Assembly: GCA_937907495.1 (NCBI GenBank) | Contig: CALESS010000034.1 | Coordinates: 1-6,895, forward strand | From: an uncultured Anaerolineaceae bacterium | GTDB lineage: Bacteria; Chloroflexota; Anaerolineae; Anaerolineales; Anaerolineaceae | Length of the DNA stretch: 6,895 nucleotides | Direction: 5' to 3' | Part shown: positions 1 through 6,895 of the stretch, in pieces | How positions within the stretch are numbered: the first letter of the stretch is position 1 | Layout of the letters: every line of letters begins with the position of its first letter | Notes under the pieces: model-generated | What the model was told of the DNA's origin: nothing | The model's database searches: none | What the model saw: the letters and a program-made list of their open reading frames with translations, nothing else | Translations under genes and position numbers: made by a program

Positions 1-188
1 AGCCCTGGAATGTAGCTGAAGGAGCCATCCGCATTGAGCTCCAGGGTGCCATGGGCGGGCGGCGTGACGAGCGCAGCCGTCAACGGTTCCAAATCGGTGT
101 CGTTTGCCAGCACACCAGGGGCTGCCACGGTGAGCGTGGTATCTTCCGCCGTGGTGTAGCTATCCGCAACCGCCACGGGGGCTACGTT
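1..188 (-). repeat. Direct repeat copy B, cadherin-like domain of the beta-helix gene
   Basis: This segment aligns without gaps to 4013-4200. I count 17 differences in 188 positions (about 91% identity), and positions 1-55 are identical to 4013-4067. It encodes the start of a cadherin-like domain ([47 protein letters not shown]) in frame with the beta-helix gene. Identity is highest at the window edge and falls toward the domain's N-terminal linker (10 of the differences lie in 151-188), so the repeat probably continues outside the window. Confidence 0.95.
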
Positions 189-3100
189 CAGCACGCTAAT
201 ATCCGTGCAAAGCTGCTCGTTATCCACCGCCGCGCACACCTGGAAAATGTCAACAACCAGTGGGGCGGTGAAGACGGTGCTGGCAACACCAGCCAGGGTG
301 GTGTCGGTGAGCGGTAACACGGTGCCGCCATCCGGGGCGCTGAAGGCCGCCAGGATGCCATCCGGCACAGTTCCCCCGGCGGAGGTATCTACCGCAGCGG
401 AGTTGATCACCAGGCTGGCATCCACAGCGGAGGTCAGTCCAGGATAAATGGAGGCCGGATTGGCTTCCACCGTCAGAACCAGCCAGGGATTCGCATCCAC
501 CAGGCCGGAGACTGCATCACAGCCCGGCTCGCCGGGGCCTTCATTGCAGCCGAACCAGTTGTTTTCTGCCACCAGGGATGCAGCGGAGAGATTCACGATG
601 CCCGTTCCATTACCGAAAATCCGGTTGAATTGCACTTCCGGTACGGGGGTTACGGTGCTGCCCAGCGTTATGCCGGCAACATTGTTGTAGATATTGTTCT
701 CCAGGATGGTTCCGCCATACAGACTGCGGAACATGATGGCTGTCTGGCCAATATCGTGGAGCGTATTCCTGACAATTTGCACTTCATCATAGGTATAGAG
801 GGAGGTGGAAATACCACGCCCCGCCACATTATAGATCAGGTTATCTTCAACATCTGTTTTACCGGAAGCCCAACCGATTGCAATACCGAAACCATTTCCG
901 GTTGCGCCTTCGGTATTGATGGCGGAGATATCATAGATCGTATTGCCGGTCACCTGCACGTTGGTCGTGAACTTGGTATCATCCTCACCGAAGACCCCAA
1001 TGGCTACCGGGCTGAGATTATTACCACTCCCGCCGGCATTGGTGTGATGGATGTTATAGATGGTGTTATCCTCGATGTATAGTCCATCCACATATCCGGC
1101 AGAAACGATGCCCGTCGCCGTCCAGTGGAGGGCAGGGTCGGTTAACAGGCGGGTATCGGCACCGATTTGGGTTACGATATTATTCCTAATCCCCACATTC
1201 GTGATGAGCGGGTCGCCATAATAGGCAGCTACAATCCCCGCCACATCTCCTCCTCGCTCGTTGTAGAGCGGGTTGGTAACGGTAAAGCCATCCACATCCA
1301 CATCACTGGCGCGTATACTCACGACATAGATGGTTGGGGCTGTCAGGCCTCCATGCAGAGTGGTCACTTCCGGGCCATTTTCCGATTGGAGGGTGAGCGG
1401 CTTGTCAATCACTACGGCTCCGTAATAGGTTCCATCCCAAACGGTGACCGTCCCGCCGGTGGTTACCAAACGGATACCTTCGTGGATGCGGCTTTCGGAG
1501 CCGGCTTGAGCGCTGTCATCATCCACATACAGGATGGAGAAACCGGGCTGGAAGCCTGGTGTGAGCGAGGCCAGATCCAGCGGGGAGTGTAACCATGGAG
1601 TGTAATCCACCGGCCCCATCATCGCATCGGCCAGCACGTCGGCATCGGTGCTGCCTAAATAGTTTGCAGAGGCATCCACCAGGCGCGTGCCGAGGTTGAT
1701 AATGGCATCCTCGGTGTTTCCTGCCAGGCGATTTTCATGCAGGGTGAGAAGAGCATCGGTTTGAACCAGCACCCCATTTACGCCATCTTCAATGAAGTTG
1801 GCAGTGGCATTTGCGAAAGCCTGTTCACCTCCCACCATAAGGCCAAGTTCCGAACCTCGGATGGTGTTATTCAAGATATTGGCAGAAACGGAGGACCCGT
1901 TGGTGTTACTGGGGCTATCCCAAACCATGATGCCCGCTTTCGCTTCCGTAATCACCATCCCGTTTACAATTGCGGAAGTGTTGGCAGCATTGCTGTTGTA
2001 GCCCTCGTAATTATTGATCCAAACGCCGATATCCGCCCCGCTGACCGTGCCGCCCTGGATAATGAAGGGACTGCTGGTGGGCAGGTTCCACAGGTTATAT
2101 CCGGCAGAGTAACCGGGTTCATCAAAGCTGACAGTTGCAGGAACGAGAATGGTATTATCCATCACGCTGGTGGTGGCTGTCTGCTGAAAAGAAGTGAGCA
2201 GCATGCCGGTCCAGCGGGTCACCCCGGCATGGGGAATGGCAGTGATCGAGTTGTGATCCACCGAAATGCTGCTGGCATTGGAATACCACAGGTTGTGGAA
2301 GATGCCCACACGCCAGGCGTTGATAGTGTTATTGGCAATGCGCCCGGTGGTGCCCGGGTTGGCGTTGAAGAAATTCCCCGTCTGGATACCGGTGCGGACT
2401 TCGTTGAAAACGTTATCGGTTACATCCGCGTAAAAGTTGTTGTATACCAGAACGCCGATACCCCAGTTGTAGGTGGTTTCGCCGATATTTTCGAACTGGT
2501 TGTAGCGGATGAAATTTCCCGCAGTAGCGGCAGAATTCGTGTAGTTGTAGAATTCCAAAGCGGTGTAGGTGGCATTTTTGAGAATATTGTTTTCAATGAC
2601 GATATTCCCCACACCTTCATAACTGGCAATAAGCTCGCAGGCATCCACATCGGAGCTGCCAATCATAATTCCGCTGGTGAGATCCGGGTTATCGCCATCG
2701 AAGGTGAACCCGCGGATGGTGACCGAATCTTCTATGAGATAGGCCATTTGATTACAGGCGCCATACGGATCCACCTCGGAAGTCTCCGGGTGCAGGATGG
2801 CTTCTGCTCCGCGCACCCCGCTGTTTGGGTTAATCGCGGCATTCGGCCCCAGCAGGGTAAGCGAATTCTCAATATAAAGGTTTTCCGCATACGTTCCCGC
2901 CAGCACATTAACCGTGCCGCCGACTTCCACGGCGTTGATGGCTTCCTGGATCGTGGCGAAGGCATCGGTGCCAATGACGTGCATATTGCCGCCGCCCACA
3001 TCCACCGACTCGCCATCCGACAGGCCCTGCCAGTCATCATCCACCCAGGCGGCCAATGGCCCTCCCGGTCCCAGCTTCTCCAAACCCGGGGTTTGGGGGC

Positions 3101-3299
3101 GGGGGTGGACGACAGGTTCTTGAGGAGTGGTATCCGCCGCAAGAACCGTTGGATCGAAGAACGCGAAGGGACTCTCGATCATGCTCGGGCTGCCTGTTGC
3201 AAGGCTGCTGGCAGCTTTCACGGATTGAGCAGGGGTTACAAAGGCTGCTCCGGCCACGAGGGCCACAATCATTAAGATATTCCAAAATTTGATCTGCAT
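1..3299 (-). CDS. Secreted tandem beta-helix protein with Ig-like and cadherin-like domains, 3'-truncated at window edge
   Basis: No stop codon occurs in this frame from the ATG at 3299-3297 to the edge (1,099 codons plus two bases). The start is supported by GGAGG four bases upstream and a classic signal peptide: MQIK, a hydrophobic core to about residue 22, then PAQSVKAA with cleavage near 29-30. A Pro-rich linker leads to WVDDDW (85-90). The first right-handed beta-helix opens with [19 protein letters not shown] near 112 and continues through Asn-rich coils (NNIL, NNTI, DNTI) to a closing ANYLG...VDYTPWL near 545-575. A second begins at YVDDD (591), repeats the [11 protein letters not shown] motif, and closes with NNWFG (W915) and VDANPWL. 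Then come an Ig-like domain (about 940-1035) and a cadherin-like domain from N1038 that the edge cuts. This pectin-lyase-like fold occurs in polysaccharide lyases, NosD-like proteins and adhesins. I see no convincing catalytic residues, so binding, adhesion or glycan processing all remain open. The C-terminus, unseen, may match that of the nuclease next door. Confidence 0.93.
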   Translation of the reverse strand, partial: MQIKFWNILMIVALVAGAAFVTPAQSVKAASSLATGSPSMIESPFAFFDPTVLAADTTPQEPVVHPRPQTPGLEKLGPGGPLAAWVDDDWQGLSDGESVDVGGGNMHVIGTDAFATIQEAINAVEVGGTVNVLAGTYAENLYIENSLTLLGPNAAINPNSGVRGAEAILHPETSEVDPYGACNQMAYLIEDSVTIRGFTFDGDNPDLTSGIMIGSSDVDACELIASYEGVGNIVIENNILKNATYTALEFYNYTNSAATAGNFIRYNQFENIGETTYNWGIGVLVYNNFYADVTDNVFNEVRTGIQTGNFFNANPGTTGRIANNTINAWRVGIFHNLWYSNASSISVDHNSITAIPHAGVTRWTGMLLTSFQQTATTSVMDNTILVPATVSFDEPGYSAGYNLWNLPTSSPFIIQGGTVSGADIGVWINNYEGYNSNAANTSAIVNGMVITEAKAGIMVWDSPSNTNGSSVSANILNNTIRGSELGLMVGGEQAFANATANFIEDGVNGVLVQTDALLTLHENRLAGNTEDAIINLGTRLVDASANYLGSTDADVLADAMMGPVDYTPWLHSPLDLASLTPGFQPGFSILYVDDDSAQAGSESRIHEGIRLVTTGGTVTVWDGTYYGAVVIDKPLTLQSENGPEVTTLHGGLTAPTIYVVSIRASDVDVDGFTVTNPLYNERGGDVAGIVAAYYGDPLITNVGIRNNIVTQIGADTRLLTDPALHWTATGIVSAGYVDGLYIEDNTIYNIHHTNAGGSGNNLSPVAIGVFGEDDTKFTTNVQVTGNTIYDISAINTEGATGNGFGIAIGWASGKTDVEDNLIYNVAGRGISTSLYTYDEVQIVRNTLHDIGQTAIMFRSLYGGTILENNIYNNVAGITLGSTVTPVPEVQFNRIFGNGTGIVNLSAASLVAENNWFGCNEGPGEPGCDAVSGLVDANPWLVLTVEANPASIYPGLTSAVDASLVINSAAVDTSAGGTVPDGILAAFSAPDGGTVLPLTDTTLAGVASTVFTAPLVVDIFQVCAAVDNEQLCTDISVLNVAPVAVADSYTTAEDTTLTVAAPGVLANDTDLEPLTAALVTPPAHGTLELNADGSFSYIPG
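3211..3264 (-). repeat. Signal-peptide repeat, beta-helix gene copy
   Basis: Aligns without gaps to 6842-6895 with 9 differences in 54 positions (about 83% identity). It encodes the hydrophobic core and cleavage region ([18 protein letters not shown]). Beyond the cleavage site the two genes no longer resemble each other, so the similarity stops at the signal peptide. Confidence 0.85.
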
Positions 3300-3303
3300 T
3301 TTT

Positions 3304-3308
3304 CCTCC
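3304..3308 (-). promoter_or_regulatory. Ribosome binding site of the beta-helix gene
   Basis: GGAGG followed by AAAA and then ATG at 3299. It is a strong Shine-Dalgarno match with slightly short spacing of four bases. Together with the signal peptide that begins exactly here, it fixes the start of the beta-helix gene. Confidence 0.85.
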
Positions 3309-3322
3309 AAGTTTTTTATACT

Positions 3323-3384
3323 GGAATAAATGGGTCTTACCCTGTTCAGGCGGCAGTGATATGGGAAGCAGTTTGCTTTATTCC
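3323..3384 (-). other. Inverted repeats in the leader of the beta-helix gene
   Basis: On the minus strand GGAATAAA (3384-3377) is perfectly complementary to TTTATTCC (3330-3323), allowing an 8-bp pairing that closes a loop of about 46 bases. A competing local hairpin uses AAGCA-AAC-TGCTT plus outer GGG/CCC with a bulge (about 3386-3364). A second Shine-Dalgarno-like run, AAGGAGGG (3390-3383), overlaps both structures but has no start codon at usable distance. This could be a structured 5' leader or simply chance in an AT-rich spacer; I recognise no known riboswitch. Confidence 0.3.
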
Positions 3385-3431
3385 CTCCTTTTAGGTTGAA
3401 CCAATTTATGACCGCCCAGTAAACGCTCATA

Positions 3432-3437
3432 ATTATA
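3432..3437 (-). promoter_or_regulatory. Candidate -10 box for the beta-helix gene
   Basis: TATAAT lies on the minus strand about 130 bases before the ATG of the beta-helix gene and downstream of the nuclease terminator, in a local AT-rich patch. It matches the sigma-70 -10 consensus perfectly, but I find no good TTGACA-like hexamer 16-18 bases upstream; the sequence there is G-rich (TCTCGGTTGGGG). A TG two bases before the box (TGTATATAAT) is near, but not at, the extended -10 spacing. If used, it would give a 5' leader of about 125 bases. Confidence 0.35.
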
Positions 3438-3526
3438 TACACCTTTCACCCCAACCGAGACGGCTTTACCGCCTGATTCACTTTACAAATGTGTAATTTC
3501 GCTGGAATTAAAGGGGGGAGAACACC

Positions 3527-3561
3527 AAACAAAAACTCCGGACGCTGGTTAGCGCCCGGAG
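3527..3561 (-). terminator. Rho-independent terminator of the nuclease gene
   Basis: Starting 21 bases past the nuclease stop codon on the minus strand, CTCCGGGCGCT (3561-3551) pairs with AGCGTCCGGAG (3546-3536) across a four-base AACC loop. All 11 positions pair, one as G-U. The stem is followed directly by TTTTT, G, TTT (3535-3527). This is a textbook intrinsic terminator and argues that the nuclease gene ends its own transcript rather than reading into the beta-helix gene. Confidence 0.93.
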
Positions 3562-3582
3562 CCTTTGTTTCCGCCAGAGATT

Positions 3583-6500
3583 TTAGCGGGTGATGATCGG
3601 CATCCACATGTGGAAGAGCGGGGTGACCGTGATCGTAACCACGGCTTCATCCGTCCAGGGGGCCCGGGGCGCCGGGTAGGTCGTCAGTTGATAGACGAAG
3701 CTGTCCTCGCCATAGAAGCCAGGGTTTGGCGTGTACGTGAAGGAGCCATCGGCACGGAGGCTCAATGTGCCGTGGGTGGTTGCCATCACCAATGAAACGG
3801 CAACGTTATCGCCATCCACCTCTACGTCATTCGCCAGCACACCTGCCGCCGCATCCACCGTCAGGCTGCCATTCTCCATCACGGTGTAGGCGTCATCCAC
3901 CGCCTCCGGGCCATCGTTGACCGGGGTGATGGTGATGGTGACCGTGGCTTCCGCCGAATCCAGCTCTCCATCGTTGGCTTTGTAGGTGAAGGTATCCAGT
4001 CCGTTGTAATTAAGCCCTGGAATGTAGCTGAAGGAGCCATCCGCATTGAGCTCCAGGGTGCCATGGGTGGGCGGCGTGACGACCGCAGCCGTCAACGGAT
4101 CCGTATCGGTGTCGTTGGCCAGCACACCGGGGGCTGCCACGGTGAGCGTGGTATCTTCCGCCACACTGTAGCTGTCATTCACCGCCACCGGGGCTACGTT
4201 TTCCTCATCCAGGTCCAGGCCCACCAGCACCGGATCGTGATCGCTGGCGCGGAACATGTGGGGTTGGTAGAGGTCAACCGTCTTGAACTCGGTGTTGTAA
4301 TCAATCACCGAGGGTTCATCGGCGTTGATGTGCCAGAAGGCCACATCGGTGAGTTGATTGCTGAAGGAAGCAGTGCTCAAGGCATGGTCCAGGTAACCGG
4401 CGGTGCCATCAAAGACATAGGAGTAGCGCTCGGCTGCGGGCACATTGGCTGCCACCTGGTTGACCAACCCGCCAGAGGTCAGTACGGTAACCGGGTCTTC
4501 AGCGCCGTATGCGTTCAAGTCACCCAACACCAGCACGTCCGGGTCCAATGGGACAAGGTCGGTATTAATGAAGGTCAGTAAAGCGGCGGCCTGCTGGCTC
4601 CGCAGCAGGTTCCAGCAGCCCTGACCATCGCCCTGGTCCGCATTCGGATCGAGCGGATTGGAGGGGCAGGAGCCTTTGGATTTAAGGTGATTGGCCACCA
4701 CCACAAATTCCTCGCCGGAGGCCAATTCCTCAAACTCCTGGGCAAAGGGCGAACGACTGAAGATGGTATCCGCGCTGCTCAGCGCCGGCCCAACCGGGGC
4801 AACCGTGGCGGTCTTGTAGATCAGCGCCACTTGAATGAAATCGCCGCCGTCAGCGGGATCAAACGCACCCTGAAGCGGGTCGGCAACCACAGCATACGTG
4901 CCAGCGCCAACCTCGGCATTCAGCGCATCCACCAGGGCCTGGACTGCACCCAGACCGCCATAGGCGCCATCCCAGGATTCGATTTCCATCAGGGAATAGA
5001 CATCCGCATCCATGGCAGCCAGCATGGCGACAATCTTCGCCTGCTGCCGGGTAAATTCGCTGGCTGTATCGGCGCCACGCGGGGTGTTGCCGCCGCCATA
5101 GGGGCCGGGGTTGCTGCCATCATCCAGCGTGGTGAAGTAATTCAATACATTGGCACCCACCACCTTCAGGCTGCCGCCAACAACCGGCGGAGTGACTGAG
5201 CGGGCATTGACCGTTGCATCAAAGGTGACACTGGCTGGCTCCAGGGGCTGCAGGCGGTAATAAGACATCGGCCAGGAAGTGGCAGACGTGGAGGTGTTGA
5301 TCTGTCCGTTATCCAGCACACCCGTCAGGCCGCCGGTTACGGTGTTACCAGCCCGCACTGCACCATCCGCGGGCAGGTAGGGAATCGGACTGCGATTCTG
5401 GGTAGTGGAACCATCGTCCAGAATCACCGCACTGAGCGGAGCTTCGGTATTGCCACCCATGCTGAAGTTGTTCATTTGGAACATGCGGCCATCGCCAAGG
5501 GTCAACTGGCCGTAGCGCCCCTGGAAATAATTTTGCTGCACCACCAGGGTTTCCGGGAAGCTGACCAGCATACCTTCATAGCGTTCCAGGTAGGTGGCGG
5601 GGTCTGCATCTTCCGGCAAAGTAACGGTGACGGGGGTCATCGAAACAGCGGTCGTACAAACTTCCAGGTCGGTCAGGGTGGAGATTTGCGTCATGCTGGA
5701 GAACCCGCCCCCGGTATAATTGGAAACAGAGCCGGTCAGGCGCACATGGTCCCCCGGGTTGACCGGGAAGGAAGTGTTATAGACAAAAACGCCTTCAGAA
5801 GTGGCTGCATTGGTATCTTCTGTGCCGGGGACAGCTTGCAAGTAGAAGCCGTTGAAACCCCCGCTTTGATAATCGGCGGTGACAACGCCTTCGGTGGTCT
5901 GTACGCCGCTCAGGGCCGGGGTATCCGTGGCGCCCTGGATATCATGGATGGCGGTATACGGCAGGCCGCAGGCGGCGGCATTGACAGCGCTGAAGCTGAA
6001 GACGTAATTGGCCGCCATGGCATCCGGCGGATCCAGCAGATCCTGGTCGGTCACCTTGGTGGCATCCACCGTGACGGTACAAAGTTCACTGTTGACAAAA
6101 TCCGCTGCCGGGTTGAGGGTGAAGCTGGTGGGTCCCCCGCTGATGGCCGCGGTGTGGGCGCCGCTGGTCGCGCAGGAAATGCTGACCCAATCCGCAGCCA
6201 CATCCACAGCCTCGGAGAAGGTGATAGTCAGATCTGCATCCAGGGCTACACCGGTGGCATTGTTGGTCGGCGTGGTTGAAGCCACACTGGGGGCCAGGTC
6301 CGCGCCGCAGGTATGGATGGGGGTGGCGCTATTGCGCGGGTTGGGGGTGGCAATTGTGAAATCTGCCAGATTGTTATCCGTATCCGTACAGCCTTGTGCG
6401 TTGCGGATGGCTGCCAGAATAACCGAGGTATTGGAGGTGGATTGGCCCTCGCAATCTGAGGATGCATCGCCATAACTGACAATATCCACTATTCCGGTGG

Positions 6501-6895
6501 GGCAAACTTCAGCCGGCAAAGTGACCGTGTTATTCACAAGAGCCACTTTACCATTGGATCCCGACATATTGATGCTTCCTGACAGATCAGGTGTAGGCAA
6601 GGGAGATCCAACTGCCCCACCTGATGCTTCCTGGATTAACATATATTGTCCGGGTTGGATGGTTCCGCTTAGACTGGTTTTGTTCGTCCAGGATGTTCCG
6701 GAGGCGGAAGCATATTGAACTGACCAACCCGTCAAATTTACCGGGCTGGCCCCGGCATTAAAGAGCTCAATAAAGTCGTTTGTGTAGAGCGCCCCTGCAT
6801 TACCTCCGCCGCCATATACCTGGCTGATGCGCAGGTCATTGGCAGCTTTCACGGGTTGGGCAGGGCTTACAAAAACCGCACCGACCACCAGGGCC
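3583..6895 (-). CDS. ExeM/NucH-family secreted endonuclease/exonuclease, 5'-truncated at window edge
   Basis: Predicted secreted, metal-dependent nuclease acting on extracellular DNA or other phosphodiesters. Residues are numbered from the GTG codon at 6888. Order of parts: end of a signal peptide (to about 16, ...PAQPVKAA); lamin-tail domain (about 17-190) with RISQVYGGGGN, NDFIELFN and the family-typical GCTDTDNNLADF then PNPRNS; a Big_5-like Ig domain (about 199-305); an OB-like domain resembling that of YhcR (about 315-415); an endonuclease/exonuclease/phosphatase catalytic domain (about 573-893); two cadherin-like domains (about 897-990 and 991-1090); tail MWMPIITR before the TAA stop. 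All expected catalytic motifs are present: N580/N583 in NVLNYF, E635 in LMEIES, N733-H734 in ANHLKSKG, D790 and N792 in GDLNAYG, D883-H884 in SDHDP. The GTG at 6888 is not the true start: the frame is open to the edge, and the neighbouring gene's matching signal peptide indicates about 12 more residues upstream. Family assignment is firm; the physiological substrate (biofilm or scavenged DNA) is inferred from known ExeM/Xds-type nucleases. Confidence 0.95.
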   Translation of the reverse strand, partial: ALVVGAVFVSPAQPVKAANDLRISQVYGGGGNAGALYTNDFIELFNAGASPVNLTGWSVQYASASGTSWTNKTSLSGTIQPGQYMLIQEASGGAVGSPLPTPDLSGSINMSGSNGKVALVNNTVTLPAEVCPTGIVDIVSYGDASSDCEGQSTSNTSVILAAIRNAQGCTDTDNNLADFTIATPNPRNSATPIHTCGADLAPSVASTTPTNNATGVALDADLTITFSEAVDVAADWVSISCATSGAHTAAISGGPTSFTLNPAADFVNSELCTVTVDATKVTDQDLLDPPDAMAANYVFSFSAVNAAACGLPYTAIHDIQGATDTPALSGVQTTEGVVTADYQSGGFNGFYLQAVPGTEDTNAATSEGVFVYNTSFPVNPGDHVRLTGSVSNYTGGGFSSMTQISTLTDLEVCTTAVSMTPVTVTLPEDADPATYLERYEGMLVSFPETLVVQQNYFQGRYGQLTLGDGRMFQMNNFSMGGNTEAPLSAVILDDGSTTQNRSPIPYLPADGAVRAGNTVTGGLTGVLDNGQINTSTSATSWPMSYYRLQPLEPASVTFDATVNARSVTPPVVGGSLKVVGANVLNYFTTLDDGSNPGPYGGGNTPRGADTASEFTRQQAKIVAMLAAMDADVYSLMEIESWDGAYGGLGAVQALVDALNAEVGAGTYAVVADPLQGAFDPADGGDFIQVALIYKTATVAPVGPALSSADTIFSRSPFAQEFEELASGEEFVVVANHLKSKGSCPSNPLDPNADQGDGQGCWNLLRSQQAAALLTFINTDLVPLDPDVLVLGDLNAYGAEDPVTVLTSGGLVNQVAANVPAAERYSYVFDGTAGYLDHALSTASFSNQLTDVAFWHINADEPSVIDYNTEFKTVDLYQPHMFRASDHDPVLVGLDLDEENVAPVAVNDSYSVAEDTTLTVAAPGVLANDTDTDPLTAAVVTPPTHGTLELNADGSFSYIPGLNYNGLDTFTYKANDGELDSAEATVTITITPVNDGPEAVDDAYTVMENGSLTVDAAAGVLANDVEVDGDNVAVSLVMATTHGTLSLRADGSFTYTPNPGFYGEDSFVYQLTTYPAPRAPWTDEAVVTITVTPLFHMWMPIITR
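4013..4200 (-). repeat. Direct repeat copy A, first cadherin-like domain of the nuclease gene
   Basis: Partner of the segment at 1-188, offset by 4,012 bases and in the same orientation. It encodes residues from about 897 of the nuclease: [47 protein letters not shown]. Both copies are read in the same codon phase, so an exchange between them would keep the reading frame. The second cadherin-like domain of the nuclease (codons from about 3918 down) is a more diverged relative. Confidence 0.95.
6842..6895 (-). repeat. Signal-peptide repeat, nuclease gene copy (runs off the edge)
   Basis: Partner of 3211-3264. It encodes ALVVGAVFVSPAQPVKAA, matching the other gene's signal peptide residue for residue in length. 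The match reaches the last base of the window, so the shared segment probably extends to the unseen start codon. It is the evidence that the nuclease gene is truncated here rather than starting at the in-frame GTG. Confidence 0.85.

Noticed and set aside
2640..3000. A polysaccharide lyase or pectate lyase active site in the first beta-helix
   Set aside because: The fold signature is clear, but I could not find a conserved Asp/Arg/Lys cluster that would justify an enzymatic call.
1737..3275. A 512-codon open frame on the plus strand, with further long plus-strand frames at 630-1082, 1167-1592, 4063-4581 and 5476-6279
   Set aside because: They lie exactly codon-on-codon opposite the two minus-strand genes, whose translations show clear signal peptides, domains and catalytic motifs. 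The plus-strand translations show no recognisable domain or low-complexity logic of their own, so they are antisense by-products of codon usage.
3420..3530. A cyclic-di-GMP type I riboswitch, suggested by GGTAAAGCC in a G-rich context
   Set aside because: The paired first half of that aptamer, with its GAAA tetraloop and conserved core, is missing, and the segment lies upstream of the likely -10 box, so it might not even be transcribed.
3527..3561. A bidirectional terminator
   Set aside because: On the plus strand the stem is followed by CCTTTGTTT, a weaker tract, and there is no plus-strand gene that would need terminating.
3583..3612. A sortase anchor, PEP-CTERM or type IX secretion signal at the nuclease C-terminus
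   Set aside because: There is no LPXTG or PEP motif, no transmembrane stretch with a basic end, and no 70-90-residue type IX domain with its typical motifs.
6886..6888. GTG as the start codon of the nuclease
   Set aside because: The frame is open to the window edge, the residues before it (Ala-Leu) continue the alignment with the neighbour's signal peptide, and starting here would leave no positively charged N-region.

Overview
The window carries two large secreted-protein genes, both on the minus strand and both cut by a window edge, separated by 283 bases. Each encoded protein is a mosaic of extracellular modules. The organism is a bacterium, and a member of the Chloroflexota (Anaerolineae or a close relative) is my best guess. 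That rests on the multi-domain secretome style, the moderately GC-rich coding sequence and the C-terminal tail ending MPIITR, which resembles tails I recall from Anaerolineae secreted proteins. It is an inference; no phylogenetic marker is present.

Layout in the direction of transcription (right to left): (1) 6895-3583 is an ExeM/NucH-type extracellular nuclease. It lacks only the first few codons of its signal peptide and contains a lamin-tail domain, an Ig-like domain, an OB-like domain, a complete endonuclease/exonuclease/phosphatase catalytic domain, two cadherin-like Ig domains and a short hydrophobic C-terminal tail. (2) A strong intrinsic terminator follows at 3561-3527. (3) A leader region of about 230 bases holds a TATAAT box, inverted repeats and a good ribosome binding site. 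(4) 3299-1 is a secreted protein with a complete signal peptide, two tandem right-handed beta-helix domains, an Ig-like domain and the first part of a cadherin-like domain, running off the left edge.

The main observation is that the two proteins share both ends but not the middle. The signal-peptide DNA is about 83% identical over 54 bp. The cadherin-like domain is encoded by a 188-bp direct repeat that is about 91% identical, with no indels and with its first 55 bp identical. This looks like a modular secreted-protein family whose central cassettes (nuclease or beta-helix) have been exchanged between conserved ends by duplication, recombination or gene conversion.

The terminator and the separate promoter-like region suggest the genes are transcribed independently. 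A shared role at the cell surface or in the matrix (extracellular DNA degradation beside a polymer-binding or adhesive beta-helix protein) is plausible but not shown. I see no RNA genes, insertion sequences or CRISPR array. The long plus-strand ORFs are antisense shadows of the two genes.
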